Assembly (NCBI GenBank): GCA_964586145.1
Contig: CAZPHH010000131.1
Span: 1-9,491, forward strand
DNA: 9,491 bases
Origin: JAFGJQ01 sp964586145
GTDB lineage: Bacteria; Planctomycetota; Phycisphaerae; UBA1845
Direction of reading: 5' to 3'
A program made the position numbers and the translations under genes. The notes beneath the pieces are model-generated. The model was not told the origin of the DNA and made no database searches. It saw nothing but the letters and a program-made list of their open reading frames with translations. Shown piece after piece: positions 1 through 7,210 of the stretch. The stretch's first letter is position 1. Each line of letters starts with the position of its first letter.

Positions 1-2480
1 GAATCGTCCTCGTCGGGTTCGTCGTCCTCGTCGTCGGCAGCGGCTTCGGCGGCGGCGGCCTGGGCCTGAGAGAACTGCTCCCACTCATCCAGCGTCATGG
101 CGACCTCGCGGGCCTGGGAGCCCTTGTAGTCACCCACCACACCGGCGGCGGCCATCTGCTCGATCAGGCGCGAGGCCCGGGCGTACCCAACCCCCAACCG
201 GCGCTGAAGCAGGCTGACGCTGCCGCGCTGGCTCTCCAGAACGACGCGGACCGCGTCGTCAAACATGGGGTCGCGGTCTTCCAGCGAGCCTACGTTTTTG
301 GCCCGCATCTGCATCAATTCCGGATGGAACTGCGGCTCCGCCCGGTCGCGCAGCCACTGGATAACGTTGTGCAGCTCCACGTCGTCCATGTACGTGCCCT
401 GGCATCGCAACAGCTTCGAGCTGCCCGGCGGCAGGAAGAGCATGTCGCCCTGCCCCATGAGCACCTCCGCCCCGTTCTGGTCGAGCACGATGCGCGAGTC
501 CATCCGCGACGACACCCGGAACGCCACCCGGCACGGCAGGTTCGACTTGATGAGACCGGTAACGACCTTCACTTCCGGCCGCTGCGTGGCCACCACGATG
601 TGGACGCCCACCGCCCGCGACTTCTGCGCCAACCGCGAGAGGTGATGCTCCACCTCCTTCGCCGAGGTCATCATCAGGTCCGCCAGCTCGTCGATGACGA
701 TGACGATGTAGGGCAGTCGCTTGGGAATCTGGGCCCGCTCGTCGTCCGACGTGGGCTGGAACCGCTCGTTGATCTCCTCCTCCGTCAGGCGGTTGTAGGC
801 CGTGATGTTGCGCACCCGTGCCTCCGCGAGAAGCTCGTATCGCTCGTCCATCTTCGTGACGGCCCACTCCAGGATCGACTCCGCCCGGCCCATGTCCGTC
901 ACGATCGGGCACATCAGGTGCGGCACTTCCTTGAACTGGCTCATCTCGACCATCTTCGGGTCCACGAGAATCAGCTTCACGTGGTCCGGCCGCTTGGTCA
1001 TAAGAATGCTGGCGATGATCGAGTTAATGCACACGCTTTTGCCGGAGCCGGTGGTGCCCGCAATCAGCATGTGCGGCATGGACGTCAGGTCGGCGATCAG
1101 GGCCGCCCCGGAAACGTCCTTGCCCAAAAACAGCGGCAGGCCCATCTTCTCCGCCTTGGGGCCGGCCACCGCCATCAGCTCCTTCAGCCGAACGATCTCC
1201 TTGTCCAGGTTCGGCACCTCGATGCCGATGGTGTTCTTGCCCGGCAGCGGCGCGACCACCCGCACCGACGGCGCCTTGAGCGCCCGGGCGATGTCGTTGG
1301 CGAGGGCGGCCACCTGCGACACCTTGATGCCCGGGGCCAGTTGCAGCTCGAACATCGTGATGACCGGGCCGGTGTCGATCTCCACGACCCGTGCGTCCAG
1401 CCGGAACTCCTCGAGCGTCTGCTCCAGCACCTTACCCTTGGCCCGAACCTGGGCCTCGTGCTGGGCGGTAAACGCGTATTCCGGGTCACCCAGCAGCGAG
1501 AGCGGCGGGAAGACCCAATCGTCCAGTTGGCGGGGGTAGGCCTCCTTGGGGACTACGGGCTTGCGGAGCTCCATGATCCGCACGATGGGGTCTTTCGGCG
1601 GCTCCGGCTCCGGCGACGCCGGTTTGGCCTTGGCTTCCGGCTCTGCCCGCGGCGCGGGAGCCGGCTTGGTGGCCGGTCGTGCCTCTTCTTCCGGGGGACC
1701 GTCGTCCGTCACGGGAATACCGAACAATTTGCCCTGTTTCGCATCGGCAGAGTCCTTGCCCGGTTTCGGCCGTGGCCGATGTACGTTGATCCGGGGCTCT
1801 GCGGGTGGCTCGCCCCGGAACGCCCGCGGCTCCTCCGGTTGCGCGGTGGTCCGCGCTCCCGCCGGGGCGGGCGCCAGACGTGGCGCCGCGGCCGATGCCG
1901 CCGCCCGAGCTGCCGCAACCGCCTCGCCGGACGCCTGACCCACCTTCCGCACGATCTCCGGCAGCCGCAGCACCCATCCCTCCGCGGTGAACAGCAGCCC
2001 GACGATGAGGCCCCAGATCAGAATCAGCCCGGTGCCCAGACCCGAAAAGTTCTCCGCCAGCAGGTCGCCCAGGGCGCAGCCCACGACCCCCCCGCTGCCG
2101 ATGGGAAGCGTGTTCGGCCCGGGCGCAGCGATCAGGTGGACCGCCGCGGCCGTACCTGCGGTGAGAAGAGTCAGTCCAAACACCCGCTGCAGCAGGTTCT
2201 GCACGTATCCGTGAACCAGCCAGAGAAACGAGCCCATCGTGGCGAACAGCGCCAGCGGGTACACGCCGTCCCCGAGGAAACGAAGCAGGAAATATGCAAC
2301 CAGTGAGCCGGCCGGTCCGCAGCCGTTGCGCGTCGGATCGTTGTGCGGGTACTGGGCGGAGCTTGGCCAATCACCCACATCGAATGTCAGAAGTGCCGCC
2401 CAGACGAACGCACAGGCCATCAGCATCAACAGTGGCACTGTAATCCGACGGCGAGGGTCGGGTTTCTTCGTAGCTCCCAC
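1..2480 (-). CDS. ftsK: DNA translocase FtsK/SpoIIIE (C-terminus cut by window edge)
   Basis: Septum-anchored ATP-driven DNA pump that clears and aligns chromosome termini for XerCD resolution during division. About 826 codons are visible; the frame is still open at base 1. An N-terminal membrane region (roughly residues 13-33, 58-89, 100-118, 150-165, with the FtsK-style GPAGSLVAYFLLRFLGDG stretch) is followed by a Pro/Ala/Glu-rich linker (about 185-330), the alpha domain, and the RecA-like motor with Walker A GTTGSGKS (475-482) and Walker B IVIVIDELAD (592-601). A winged-helix gamma domain, GVGYARASRLIEQM, lies near residues 755-785 and would read the KOPS orientation signals. An Ala-rich then very acidic tail (DDEDDEPDEDD) continues out of the window. 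The start is GTG at 2480, nine bases after a GGGGG tract; an in-frame GTG at 2501 and ATG at 2426 are alternatives. Divergent from uvrA. Family assignment is certain, the start is not. Confidence 0.96.
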   Translation of the reverse strand, partial: MGATKKPDPRRRITVPLLMLMACAFVWAALLTFDVGDWPSSAQYPHNDPTRNGCGPAGSLVAYFLLRFLGDGVYPLALFATMGSFLWLVHGYVQNLLQRVFGLTLLTAGTAAAVHLIAAPGPNTLPIGSGGVVGCALGDLLAENFSGLGTGLILIWGLIVGLLFTAEGWVLRLPEIVRKVGQASGEAVAAARAAASAAAPRLAPAPAGARTTAQPEEPRAFRGEPPAEPRINVHRPRPKPGKDSADAKQGKLFGIPVTDDGPPEEEARPATKPAPAPRAEPEAKAKPASPEPEPPKDPIVRIMELRKPVVPKEAYPRQLDDWVFPPLSLLGDPEYAFTAQHEAQVRAKGKVLEQTLEEFRLDARVVEIDTGPVITMFELQLAPGIKVSQVAALANDIARALKAPSVRVVAPLPGKNTIGIEVPNLDKEIVRLKELMAVAGPKAEKMGLPLFLGKDVSGAALIADLTSMPHMLIAGTTGSGKSVCINSIIASILMTKRPDHVKLILVDPKMVEMSQFKEVPHLMCPIVTDMGRAESILEWAVTKMDERYELLAEARVRNITAYNRLTEEEINERFQPTSDDERAQIPKRLPYIVIVIDELADLMMTSAKEVEHHLSRLAQKSRAVGVHIVVATQRPEVKVVTGLIKSNLPCRVAFRVSSRMDSRIVLDQNGAEVLMGQGDMLFLPPGSSKLLRCQGTYMDDVELHNVIQWLRDRAEPQFHPELMQMRAKNVGSLEDRDPMFDDAVRVVLESQRGSVSLLQRRLGVGYARASRLIEQMAAAGVVGDYKGSQAREVAMTLDEWEQFSQAQAAAAEAAADDEDDEPDEDD

Positions 2481-2539
2481 AGAGCATAACCCCCATGTCA
2501 CCCCCGGCGAACCGGAATCCGCGCCGAGCATCCGGGGGC

Positions 2540-2572
2540 TTTCAGTACTGAAAACAAGACCGCTGCGGTCTT
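2540..2572. promoter_or_regulatory. Two adjacent perfect palindromes, operator-like
   Basis: TTTCAGTACTGAAA (2540-2553) is a perfect 14-base palindrome. Two bases further, AAGACCGCTGCGGTCTT (2556-2572) is a perfect 8+8 inverted repeat around one base. Their centres are about 17.5 bp apart. The second spans the -10 edge and expected start of the proposed ftsK promoter, and the first lies just downstream, which suits repressor sites. The second could also form an RNA hairpin. No following T-run is present on the plus strand and both neighbours are transcribed away from here, so a terminator is unlikely. Confidence 0.45.
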
Positions 2573-2600
2573 ATCTAGGTTATCGGTCTGGCTGCGTCAA
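2572..2600 (-). promoter_or_regulatory. Candidate ftsK promoter (minus strand)
   Basis: On the minus strand TTGACG (2600-2595, five of six to the -35 consensus) is followed after exactly 17 bases by TAGATA (2577-2572, weaker -10). The implied transcript start is near 2565, leaving a leader of about 85 bases before the GTG at 2480. Read by eye only. Confidence 0.4.
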
Positions 2601-2718
2601 ACGCTGGAGTGCGCTGAGGTGGCCGAACGGCCAGTCGCCCGGCCCCGCGGCCGAGGCTGTGAGACTGGCATGGGAGTCACTGTCAGCCAAGGAGTTGCGC
2701 ACACACGTCGCAACCGCA

Positions 2719-2747
2719 TTGCATTCCGAATGTAAACCAAGTAATCT
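2719..2747 (+). promoter_or_regulatory. Weak candidate uvrA promoter
   Basis: TTGCAT (2719-2724) and TAATCT (2742-2747) stand 17 bases apart in the locally AT-richest part of the ftsK-uvrA gap. Each hexamer matches consensus at only three positions. The spacing and position upstream of uvrA are the main support. No recognised LexA/SOS box of the enterobacterial or Gram-positive type is seen here. Confidence 0.25.
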
Positions 2748-2774
2748 AAACAGTTTGGCGATTGACCCGCCGGG

Positions 2775-5708
2775 ATGATTTCGACTCCGGACGGCAGTCC
2801 GGGGCACTGGGGGGCTGAGGTGGCGGAACAGAAGTCCATACGGATCGTCGGGGCCAGGCAGCACAACCTCAAGAACATCACGCTGGAGATCCCCCGGGAA
2901 CGGCTGACCGTGATTACCGGACTCTCCGGCTCGGGCAAGAGCTCCCTGGCGTTTGACACCATCTATGCGGAGGGGCAGCGGAAGTACGTCGAGTCGCTGT
3001 CCGCGTACGCGCGCCAGTTCCTGGAGCAGATGCAGAAGCCGGACGTCGACCGGATCGAGGGGACCACGCCCACCATCGCCATCGAGCAGCGGTCGGCCAG
3101 CATGAATCCCCGCTCGACGGTGGCCACCGTCACGGAAATCTACGACTACCTCCGTGTGCTCTTCGCCCGGGTCGGAGAGCCGCGCTGCTGGGAATGCGGC
3201 CGGCCGATCGGCAGGCAGTCCACGTCGCAGATCGTGGATGCGGTGCTGGCCATGCCGGGGGGCGCGCGCATCCAGGTGCTCGCACCAATGGTCGCGGACA
3301 AGCGCGGCGCCCACGCGGACCTGCTCGCTCGCGTGGTGAAGGAGGGGTTCGTCCGGGCCCGCATCGATGGCCGGATGGTCAAGCTGGAAGACGCGCCTTC
3401 TCTGGCGACGCAGAAGAAGCACACGATTGAAGTGGTGGTGGATCGGCTGGTGGTCAAGGAGCACATCCAGGCTCGACTGGCCGACAGCGTAGATTTGTCG
3501 CTGGCCCTCTCGGACGGGCGTGTGACGGTTTGCCTGGAGAATGGTGACGGGCAATTCGAGGACCACGTGTTCAGTTCGCACTTCGCGTGCCCTCGCCATG
3601 CCGACGTGAACCTGCCGGAGTTGTCGCCGCGGTTGTTCAGCTTCAACTCGCCACACGGCGCGTGCGAAACGTGCAACGGCCTGGGAACCATCCTGGAGTT
3701 TGATCCCGAGCTGATCGTGCCGGACAAGGAGCTCTCCCTGTCGGGCGGCGCCATCCTGGCGTGGCGGCACGGGGGCAAGCGGATGAACGCGGTGTACGGT
3801 GCGATGGTCCGCGACTTCTGCCAGGCGTTTGACGTGTCGCCCGAGATCCCGTTCCGCAACATCCCCGAGGCCCTCGCGCGGATTCTGCTACACGGCACCA
3901 CGACCGCCGAGGCCGCGGAACGGGGCGTTTCCTTCGAAGGCGTCATCCCCAACCTGCGGCGCCGCTGGGAAACCACGGATTCCGAGTCGGTCAAGCAGCG
4001 GATGCACGGCTTCCTCAGCGAAGCGCCCTGCGAAACGTGCCACGGCACGCGCCTGCGTTCCGAGGCGCTGTGCGTGAAGGTGGCCGACCGTGACATCGCA
4101 GACATCAGCGCCCTGAGCGTGGACGCGGCGCACACGTTCTTCCAGGGCCTCACGTTCGAGGGTGAGCATCAGACGATTGCGGACCCGATTCTGCGGGAAA
4201 TTCGCCAGCGCCTCCAGTTCCTCTGCGACGTGGGCGTGGACTACCTGGCCCTGAGCCGCGGCTCGGCCACGCTGTCCGGCGGCGAGGCCCAGCGTATCCG
4301 CCTGGCCACGCAGATCGGCAGCGGGCTGGTCGGCGTCTGCTACGTGCTGGACGAACCAACCATCGGCCTGCACCAGCGCGACACGCAGCGGCTGGTGGGC
4401 ACGTTGCGGCGGCTGGCCGACATGGGCAATACGGTGATCGTGGTGGAGCACGACGAAGAGTGCATCAGCGCCGCCGACCACATCGTGGACATCGGACCCG
4501 GCGCGGGCGCCGAAGGCGGCCGCGTCGTAGCGGAAGGACCGCTGGACCGGATTCTGGCCTGCGAAGAGTCCATCACTGCCAGGTATCTGACGGGCAAGTA
4601 CGCGATCCCCGTGCCCGACGAGCGCCGCCCGGTGGACCTCGCCAACGCGGTGGAGGTGCGAGGCGCCCGGCAGAACAACCTCAAGAACATCGACGTCCGC
4701 TTCCCCCTGGGCTGCTTTGTGTGCGTGACGGGCGTCTCCGGCAGCGGCAAGAGCACGCTGATCACGGAGATTCTACACCGGGCCCTGCACCGAGCCATCC
4801 ACGGCACGGGCCCTCGGCCGGGCGAGTTGGAACGGCTGGTCGGAGCGTCACGCGTCGACCGCGTCATCGAGATCGACCAGTCGCCCATCGGCCGCACGCC
4901 GCGCAGCAACCCGGCCACCTACGTGGGCGTGTTCGACCTGATTCGCCAGCTCTACGCCCAGACGCGCGAGGCGAAGATCCGCGGCTACTCGCCCGGGCGC
5001 TTCAGCTTCAACGTGCGCGGCGGGCGCTGCGAGGACTGCCAGGGCCAGGGAATCAAGCGCATCGAAATGCACTTCCTGCCGGACGTGTTCGTCGAGTGCG
5101 GCACCTGCAAGGGCACCCGCTACAATCGCGAAACGCTGGAAGTGCGCTATCGCGGCCGCAACATTGCCGACGTGCTGGACATGCGGGTGGAAGAGGCCGG
5201 CTCGTTCTTCGAGAACTTCCCCAAGATCAGACAATTGCTGCGCGCCCTGCAAGACGTGGGCCTGGGCTACATGCGGCTCGGCCAGGCCTCCACCACGCTG
5301 TCCGGCGGCGAGGCCCAGCGGGTCAAGCTGGCAGGCGAACTCGGCAAGTCGCCCACGGGACACACCATGTACATCCTCGATGAGCCGACCACCGGCCTGC
5401 ACTTCGCCGACATCCACAAGCTGCTGAACGTGCTGAACCGGCTGGTCGCCATGGGCCACACCGTGCTCTGCATTGAACACAACCTGGACGTGATCAAGGT
5501 GTCCGACTGGGTGATCGACCTCGGGCCGGAGGGCGGCGACGCCGGGGGCGAGGTCGTGGTGGAAGGCACGCCGGAAGACGTGGCCCGGTGTTCCCGAAGC
5601 CACACCGGCAGTTTCCTGAAGAAGCGCCTCAACGGCCGGAACCAGGTGATCCGGATTCCGAACCGGGGGAACGGGAAGACGCGGAAGTCCCCTGCAAGAA
5701 CCGGATGA
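2775..5708 (+). CDS. uvrA: Excinuclease ABC subunit UvrA
   Basis: Damage-recognition ATPase of nucleotide excision repair; a UvrA dimer loads UvrB on lesions. All class marks are visible (numbered from the ATG): first Walker A GLSGSGKS (49-56), zinc-binding CPRH/CETC (272-275, 297-300), CETCHGTRL (419-427), first signature LSGGEAQRIRLA with LDEPTIGLH (500-533), second Walker A GVSGSGKS (653-660), zinc module CEDC/CGTC (752-755, 775-778), second signature TLSGGEAQRVKLA with LDEPTTGLH (841-876). The second ligand of the first zinc site is His rather than Cys, as also occurs in some other UvrA proteins. Length 977 aa is normal to slightly long. The ATG at 2775 lacks a ribosome site and adds about 20 residues compared with E. 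coli UvrA; an in-frame GTG at 2820, five bases after GGGGGG (2809-2814), is probably the true start. The last 80 bases overlap the convergent thioredoxin-like gene. Confidence 0.97.
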   Translation: MISTPDGSPGHWGAEVAEQKSIRIVGARQHNLKNITLEIPRERLTVITGLSGSGKSSLAFDTIYAEGQRKYVESLSAYARQFLEQMQKPDVDRIEGTTPTIAIEQRSASMNPRSTVATVTEIYDYLRVLFARVGEPRCWECGRPIGRQSTSQIVDAVLAMPGGARIQVLAPMVADKRGAHADLLARVVKEGFVRARIDGRMVKLEDAPSLATQKKHTIEVVVDRLVVKEHIQARLADSVDLSLALSDGRVTVCLENGDGQFEDHVFSSHFACPRHADVNLPELSPRLFSFNSPHGACETCNGLGTILEFDPELIVPDKELSLSGGAILAWRHGGKRMNAVYGAMVRDFCQAFDVSPEIPFRNIPEALARILLHGTTTAEAAERGVSFEGVIPNLRRRWETTDSESVKQRMHGFLSEAPCETCHGTRLRSEALCVKVADRDIADISALSVDAAHTFFQGLTFEGEHQTIADPILREIRQRLQFLCDVGVDYLALSRGSATLSGGEAQRIRLATQIGSGLVGVCYVLDEPTIGLHQRDTQRLVGTLRRLADMGNTVIVVEHDEECISAADHIVDIGPGAGAEGGRVVAEGPLDRILACEESITARYLTGKYAIPVPDERRPVDLANAVEVRGARQNNLKNIDVRFPLGCFVCVTGVSGSGKSTLITEILHRALHRAIHGTGPRPGELERLVGASRVDRVIEIDQSPIGRTPRSNPATYVGVFDLIRQLYAQTREAKIRGYSPGRFSFNVRGGRCEDCQGQGIKRIEMHFLPDVFVECGTCKGTRYNRETLEVRYRGRNIADVLDMRVEEAGSFFENFPKIRQLLRALQDVGLGYMRLGQASTTLSGGEAQRVKLAGELGKSPTGHTMYILDEPTTGLHFADIHKLLNVLNRLVAMGHTVLCIEHNLDVIKVSDWVIDLGPEGGDAGGEVVVEGTPEDVARCSRSHTGSFLKKRLNGRNQVIRIPNRGNGKTRKSPARTG

Positions 5709-6138
5709 ACTCATCGGCGGAGAGGGGGCCCACCCGCGCGTCCCTCACCCTTCCTGCGGCGTCCAGAAGAACGAACGTCGGGGCGCCCTCGATGCGATAC
5801 CGGCGGGCGTATGTGTCATCCCGGGCGAGGTTGACCTCCACGGGGATGAACGGCGCCAACGCCTCTCGAACACGTTCCAGCGACAGGACCTGCCGCTTCA
5901 TCAGGGTGCATGGCCCTCACCCAGGTGCCGAGAAGTAGACCAGCACCGGCTTGCCCAGCCGCTGACCCTGCTCCAGCGCCTGGTCAAGGTCGCGCCCCCA
6001 CCCCTCCAGCGGGCCCGAGCCGCGCTGGTTGACCCACCACGCCCCCATCATCAGAAGGCACAGAACGACGATGGCGATCGGCAGGGACGATCGCTTCGGC
6101 GCCGGCGGCGCCGGCTGGCCGGACGACACGTCACTCAT
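5629..6138 (-). CDS. Membrane-anchored thioredoxin-like protein, putative selenoprotein (UGPC)
   Basis: 169 residues if UGA at 5919-5917 is read as selenocysteine; otherwise translation stops after 73. An N-terminal hydrophobic segment (about 19-36, PIAIVVLCLLMMGAWW) follows a short cytoplasmic-type head, so the domain probably faces the periplasm. The thioredoxin fold starts near residue 48; KPVLVYFSAPG (63-73) leads directly to U74-G-P-C77, then TLMKRQVL, a beta strand PVEVNLA, and the cis-proline motif GAPTFVLLD (Pro120). The UGA sits precisely at the first Cys of CxxC; the usual preceding Trp is Gly (GGG). Frame and fold motifs continue intact after the UGA, arguing against old decay. A SECIS-like hairpin follows. 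It starts inside trpA (ATGA overlap) with a strong GGAGG at 6153-6149, so it is translationally coupled. A low-complexity Ser/Gly tail overlaps uvrA. Substrate unknown. Alternatives: recent nonsense mutation or sequencing error. Confidence 0.7.
5879..5897 (-). promoter_or_regulatory. Candidate bacterial SECIS hairpin
   Basis: On the minus strand AGCGGCAGGTCCTGTCGCT folds into a 7-bp stem (one G-U pair) with loop GGUCC, or 8 bp with loop GUC. It begins 19 nt after the in-frame UGA, and the loop begins 26 nt after it. Known bacterial SECIS elements lie within the coding region just 3' of UGA with a small apical loop carrying an early G, the structure bound by SelB. The fit is good, but no folding program was run, and short hairpins are common in GC-rich DNA. 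Confidence 0.5.
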
Positions 6139-6953
6139 GCGACGGCGACCTCCTTCCAGAGTTCATGCACGAAGCGGGTCACGCTCTCCGCAATCGCGTC
6201 GGAAGAGTGCCCGGCATCAACCCCCTCGCTGATCCGCCGCACCACCGCGCTGCCCACGATGGCGCCGTCCGCCACGTCACAGACGGCCCGCACCTGCCGG
6301 GGCGTGCCGATGCCGAACCCCACGCACACCGGGAGCCGACTGACCGCACGCAACGCCCGCACGAACTCGGCGATATCCGAGGGAAGTTCGTCCCGCTCAC
6401 CGGTGATTCCCCGGACCGCCACCTGGTAGATGAAACCCTCCGAGGCGCGGGCGATCTGCTCGCGTCGAGCGGCCGGCGTCGTCGGGGCAACCAGCAAAAT
6501 GCAGCGCAGCCCCGCCTCGTGGGCGGCGCCCAGAACCTCCGACGACTCCTCCAGCGGGACGTCCGGCACAATCAGGCCGTCGAAGCCGTTCTCGGCACAC
6601 CGCTTCGCAAACTCGGTCACGCCGGGCCGACGCACGAGCGACATCGACACCATCGCCACCAGCGCCGCCGACAGGCCGGGCCGCGCCGCCCGAACGGTCG
6701 CGAACAGGTCCGCCAGGTGAAACCCACCGGCCAGCACGCGATGGAATGAGCCCTGGATGACCGGCCCGTCGGCGATGGAATCGGAAAACGGAATGCCGAT
6801 CTCGATAAGGGGAATCCCCAGTGCGTCCAGTCGGCGCAGCAGCAGACCGGTCGTGGCGAGGTCCGGATAACCGGCCGTCACGTAGGGAACCAGCGCTTTG
6901 CCGCCGCGTGCCTGGATCGCCTGGAAATTCGCGTCGATTCGATTCTGCGTCAT
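6135..6953 (-). CDS. trpA: Tryptophan synthase alpha subunit
   Basis: Cleaves indole-3-glycerol phosphate to indole, passed to the beta subunit TrpB, in the last step of tryptophan synthesis; cytosolic TIM barrel. The 272 residues match the family length. Visible marks: start MTQNRIDANFQ, GGKALVPYVTAGYPD (17-31), catalytic Glu51 in LIEIGIPFSDS and Asp62 in ADGPVIQ, IVPDVPLEES (128-137), mobile loop RGITGERDE (181-189), and phosphate-binding GFGIGTPRQV plus GSAVV (212-238). The segment MVSMSLV replaces the MxYxNP-type strand of E. coli-like enzymes. The frame stays open up to an ATG at 7163, but homology begins only at 6953, where GGTGA stands five bases upstream; the longer start would precede the likely promoter. 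The stop overlaps the next gene as ATGA. No trpB or other trp gene is in view, so trpA appears separated from the rest of its pathway here. Confidence 0.95.
   Translation of the reverse strand: MTQNRIDANFQAIQARGGKALVPYVTAGYPDLATTGLLLRRLDALGIPLIEIGIPFSDSIADGPVIQGSFHRVLAGGFHLADLFATVRAARPGLSAALVAMVSMSLVRRPGVTEFAKRCAENGFDGLIVPDVPLEESSEVLGAAHEAGLRCILLVAPTTPAARREQIARASEGFIYQVAVRGITGERDELPSDIAEFVRALRAVSRLPVCVGFGIGTPRQVRAVCDVADGAIVGSAVVRRISEGVDAGHSSDAIAESVTRFVHELWKEVAVA
6149..6153 (-). promoter_or_regulatory. Ribosome binding site of the thioredoxin-like gene
   Basis: GGAGG on the minus strand lies ten bases before the ATG at 6138, inside the last codons of trpA. It is the best Shine-Dalgarno match among the genes of this window and fixes the start at the ATGA overlap. 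Its strength argues that the downstream gene is translated, not a relic. Confidence 0.75.
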
Positions 6954-7078
6954 GCGTTTCACCGGCGTTGCAGGCCGGCGCCGTCCGTCTCGTGAAGTTT
7001 GGCACGCGATGGGCCCGCGCCGGCCCAGCCGGTCGCACTGCTCAAGTTCACAGCAGGCAAAGCCGCGACCTCCCGCGA

Positions 7079-7107
7079 ATTCTAGCCGTAATGCCCGTAC
7101 AAGAAAA
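7079..7107 (-). promoter_or_regulatory. Candidate promoter of the trpA operon (minus strand)
   Basis: TAGAAT (7084-7079, five of six to the -10 consensus) with TTTTCT (7107-7102, weak -35) at 17-base spacing. The transcript would start near 7072 and carry a leader of about 118 bases. A small CCGGC/GCCGG hairpin lies just before the trpA start. No leader peptide rich in Trp codons was found. Confidence 0.35.
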
Positions 7108-7179
7108 GGGCCTGCACGGCGCGTCCGCGGCACGAAGATTGCTGGCGCGAAAAACTTGCTCACAAACGACCGCTCATGC

Positions 7180-7208
7180 TTCTCCCGGAGGCCGGACGAT
7201 GATATAGT
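7180..7208 (+). promoter_or_regulatory. Candidate promoter of the noncoding RNA
   Basis: TATAGT (7203-7208) is a good -10 box, in the sequence GATATAGTAC. The expected -35 position (7180-7185, TTCTCC) is a poor match. Initiation would fall around 7211-7216, at the 5' edge of the helix that closes the proposed RNA. Divergent from the trpA promoter about 100 bp away. Confidence 0.4.
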
Positions 7209-7210
7209 AC

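Noticed and set aside
324..2306. 660-residue plus-strand open frame opposite ftsK
   Set aside because: Its sequence is His/Arg/Leu-rich shadow translation; the minus strand encodes an unmistakable FtsK with Walker motifs over the same bases.
2611..2660. tRNA-like string GAGGTGGCCGAACGGCC
   Set aside because: Resembles the D-arm of a Ser/Leu tRNA, but no acceptor stem, anticodon arm or GGTTCRA T-loop follows.
2580..3770. 396-residue minus-strand open frame covering the 5' part of uvrA
   Set aside because: Antisense shadow in GC-rich DNA; no domain, and it crosses the uvrA promoter and conserved ATPase motifs.
5629..6138. Thioredoxin-like gene as a decayed pseudogene
   Set aside because: Only one in-frame stop, exactly at the redox Cys, with an intact frame and fold motifs downstream and a strong ribosome site; kept as the alternative, not the preferred reading.
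6954..7072. Tryptophan attenuator or riboswitch in the trpA leader
   Set aside because: No short peptide with tandem Trp codons, no terminator with a T-run on the minus strand and no T-box motif were seen.
6954..7163. N-terminal 70-residue extension of trpA
   Set aside because: Arg-rich, not TrpA-like, and it would begin upstream of the likely promoter; TrpA homology begins at 6953.
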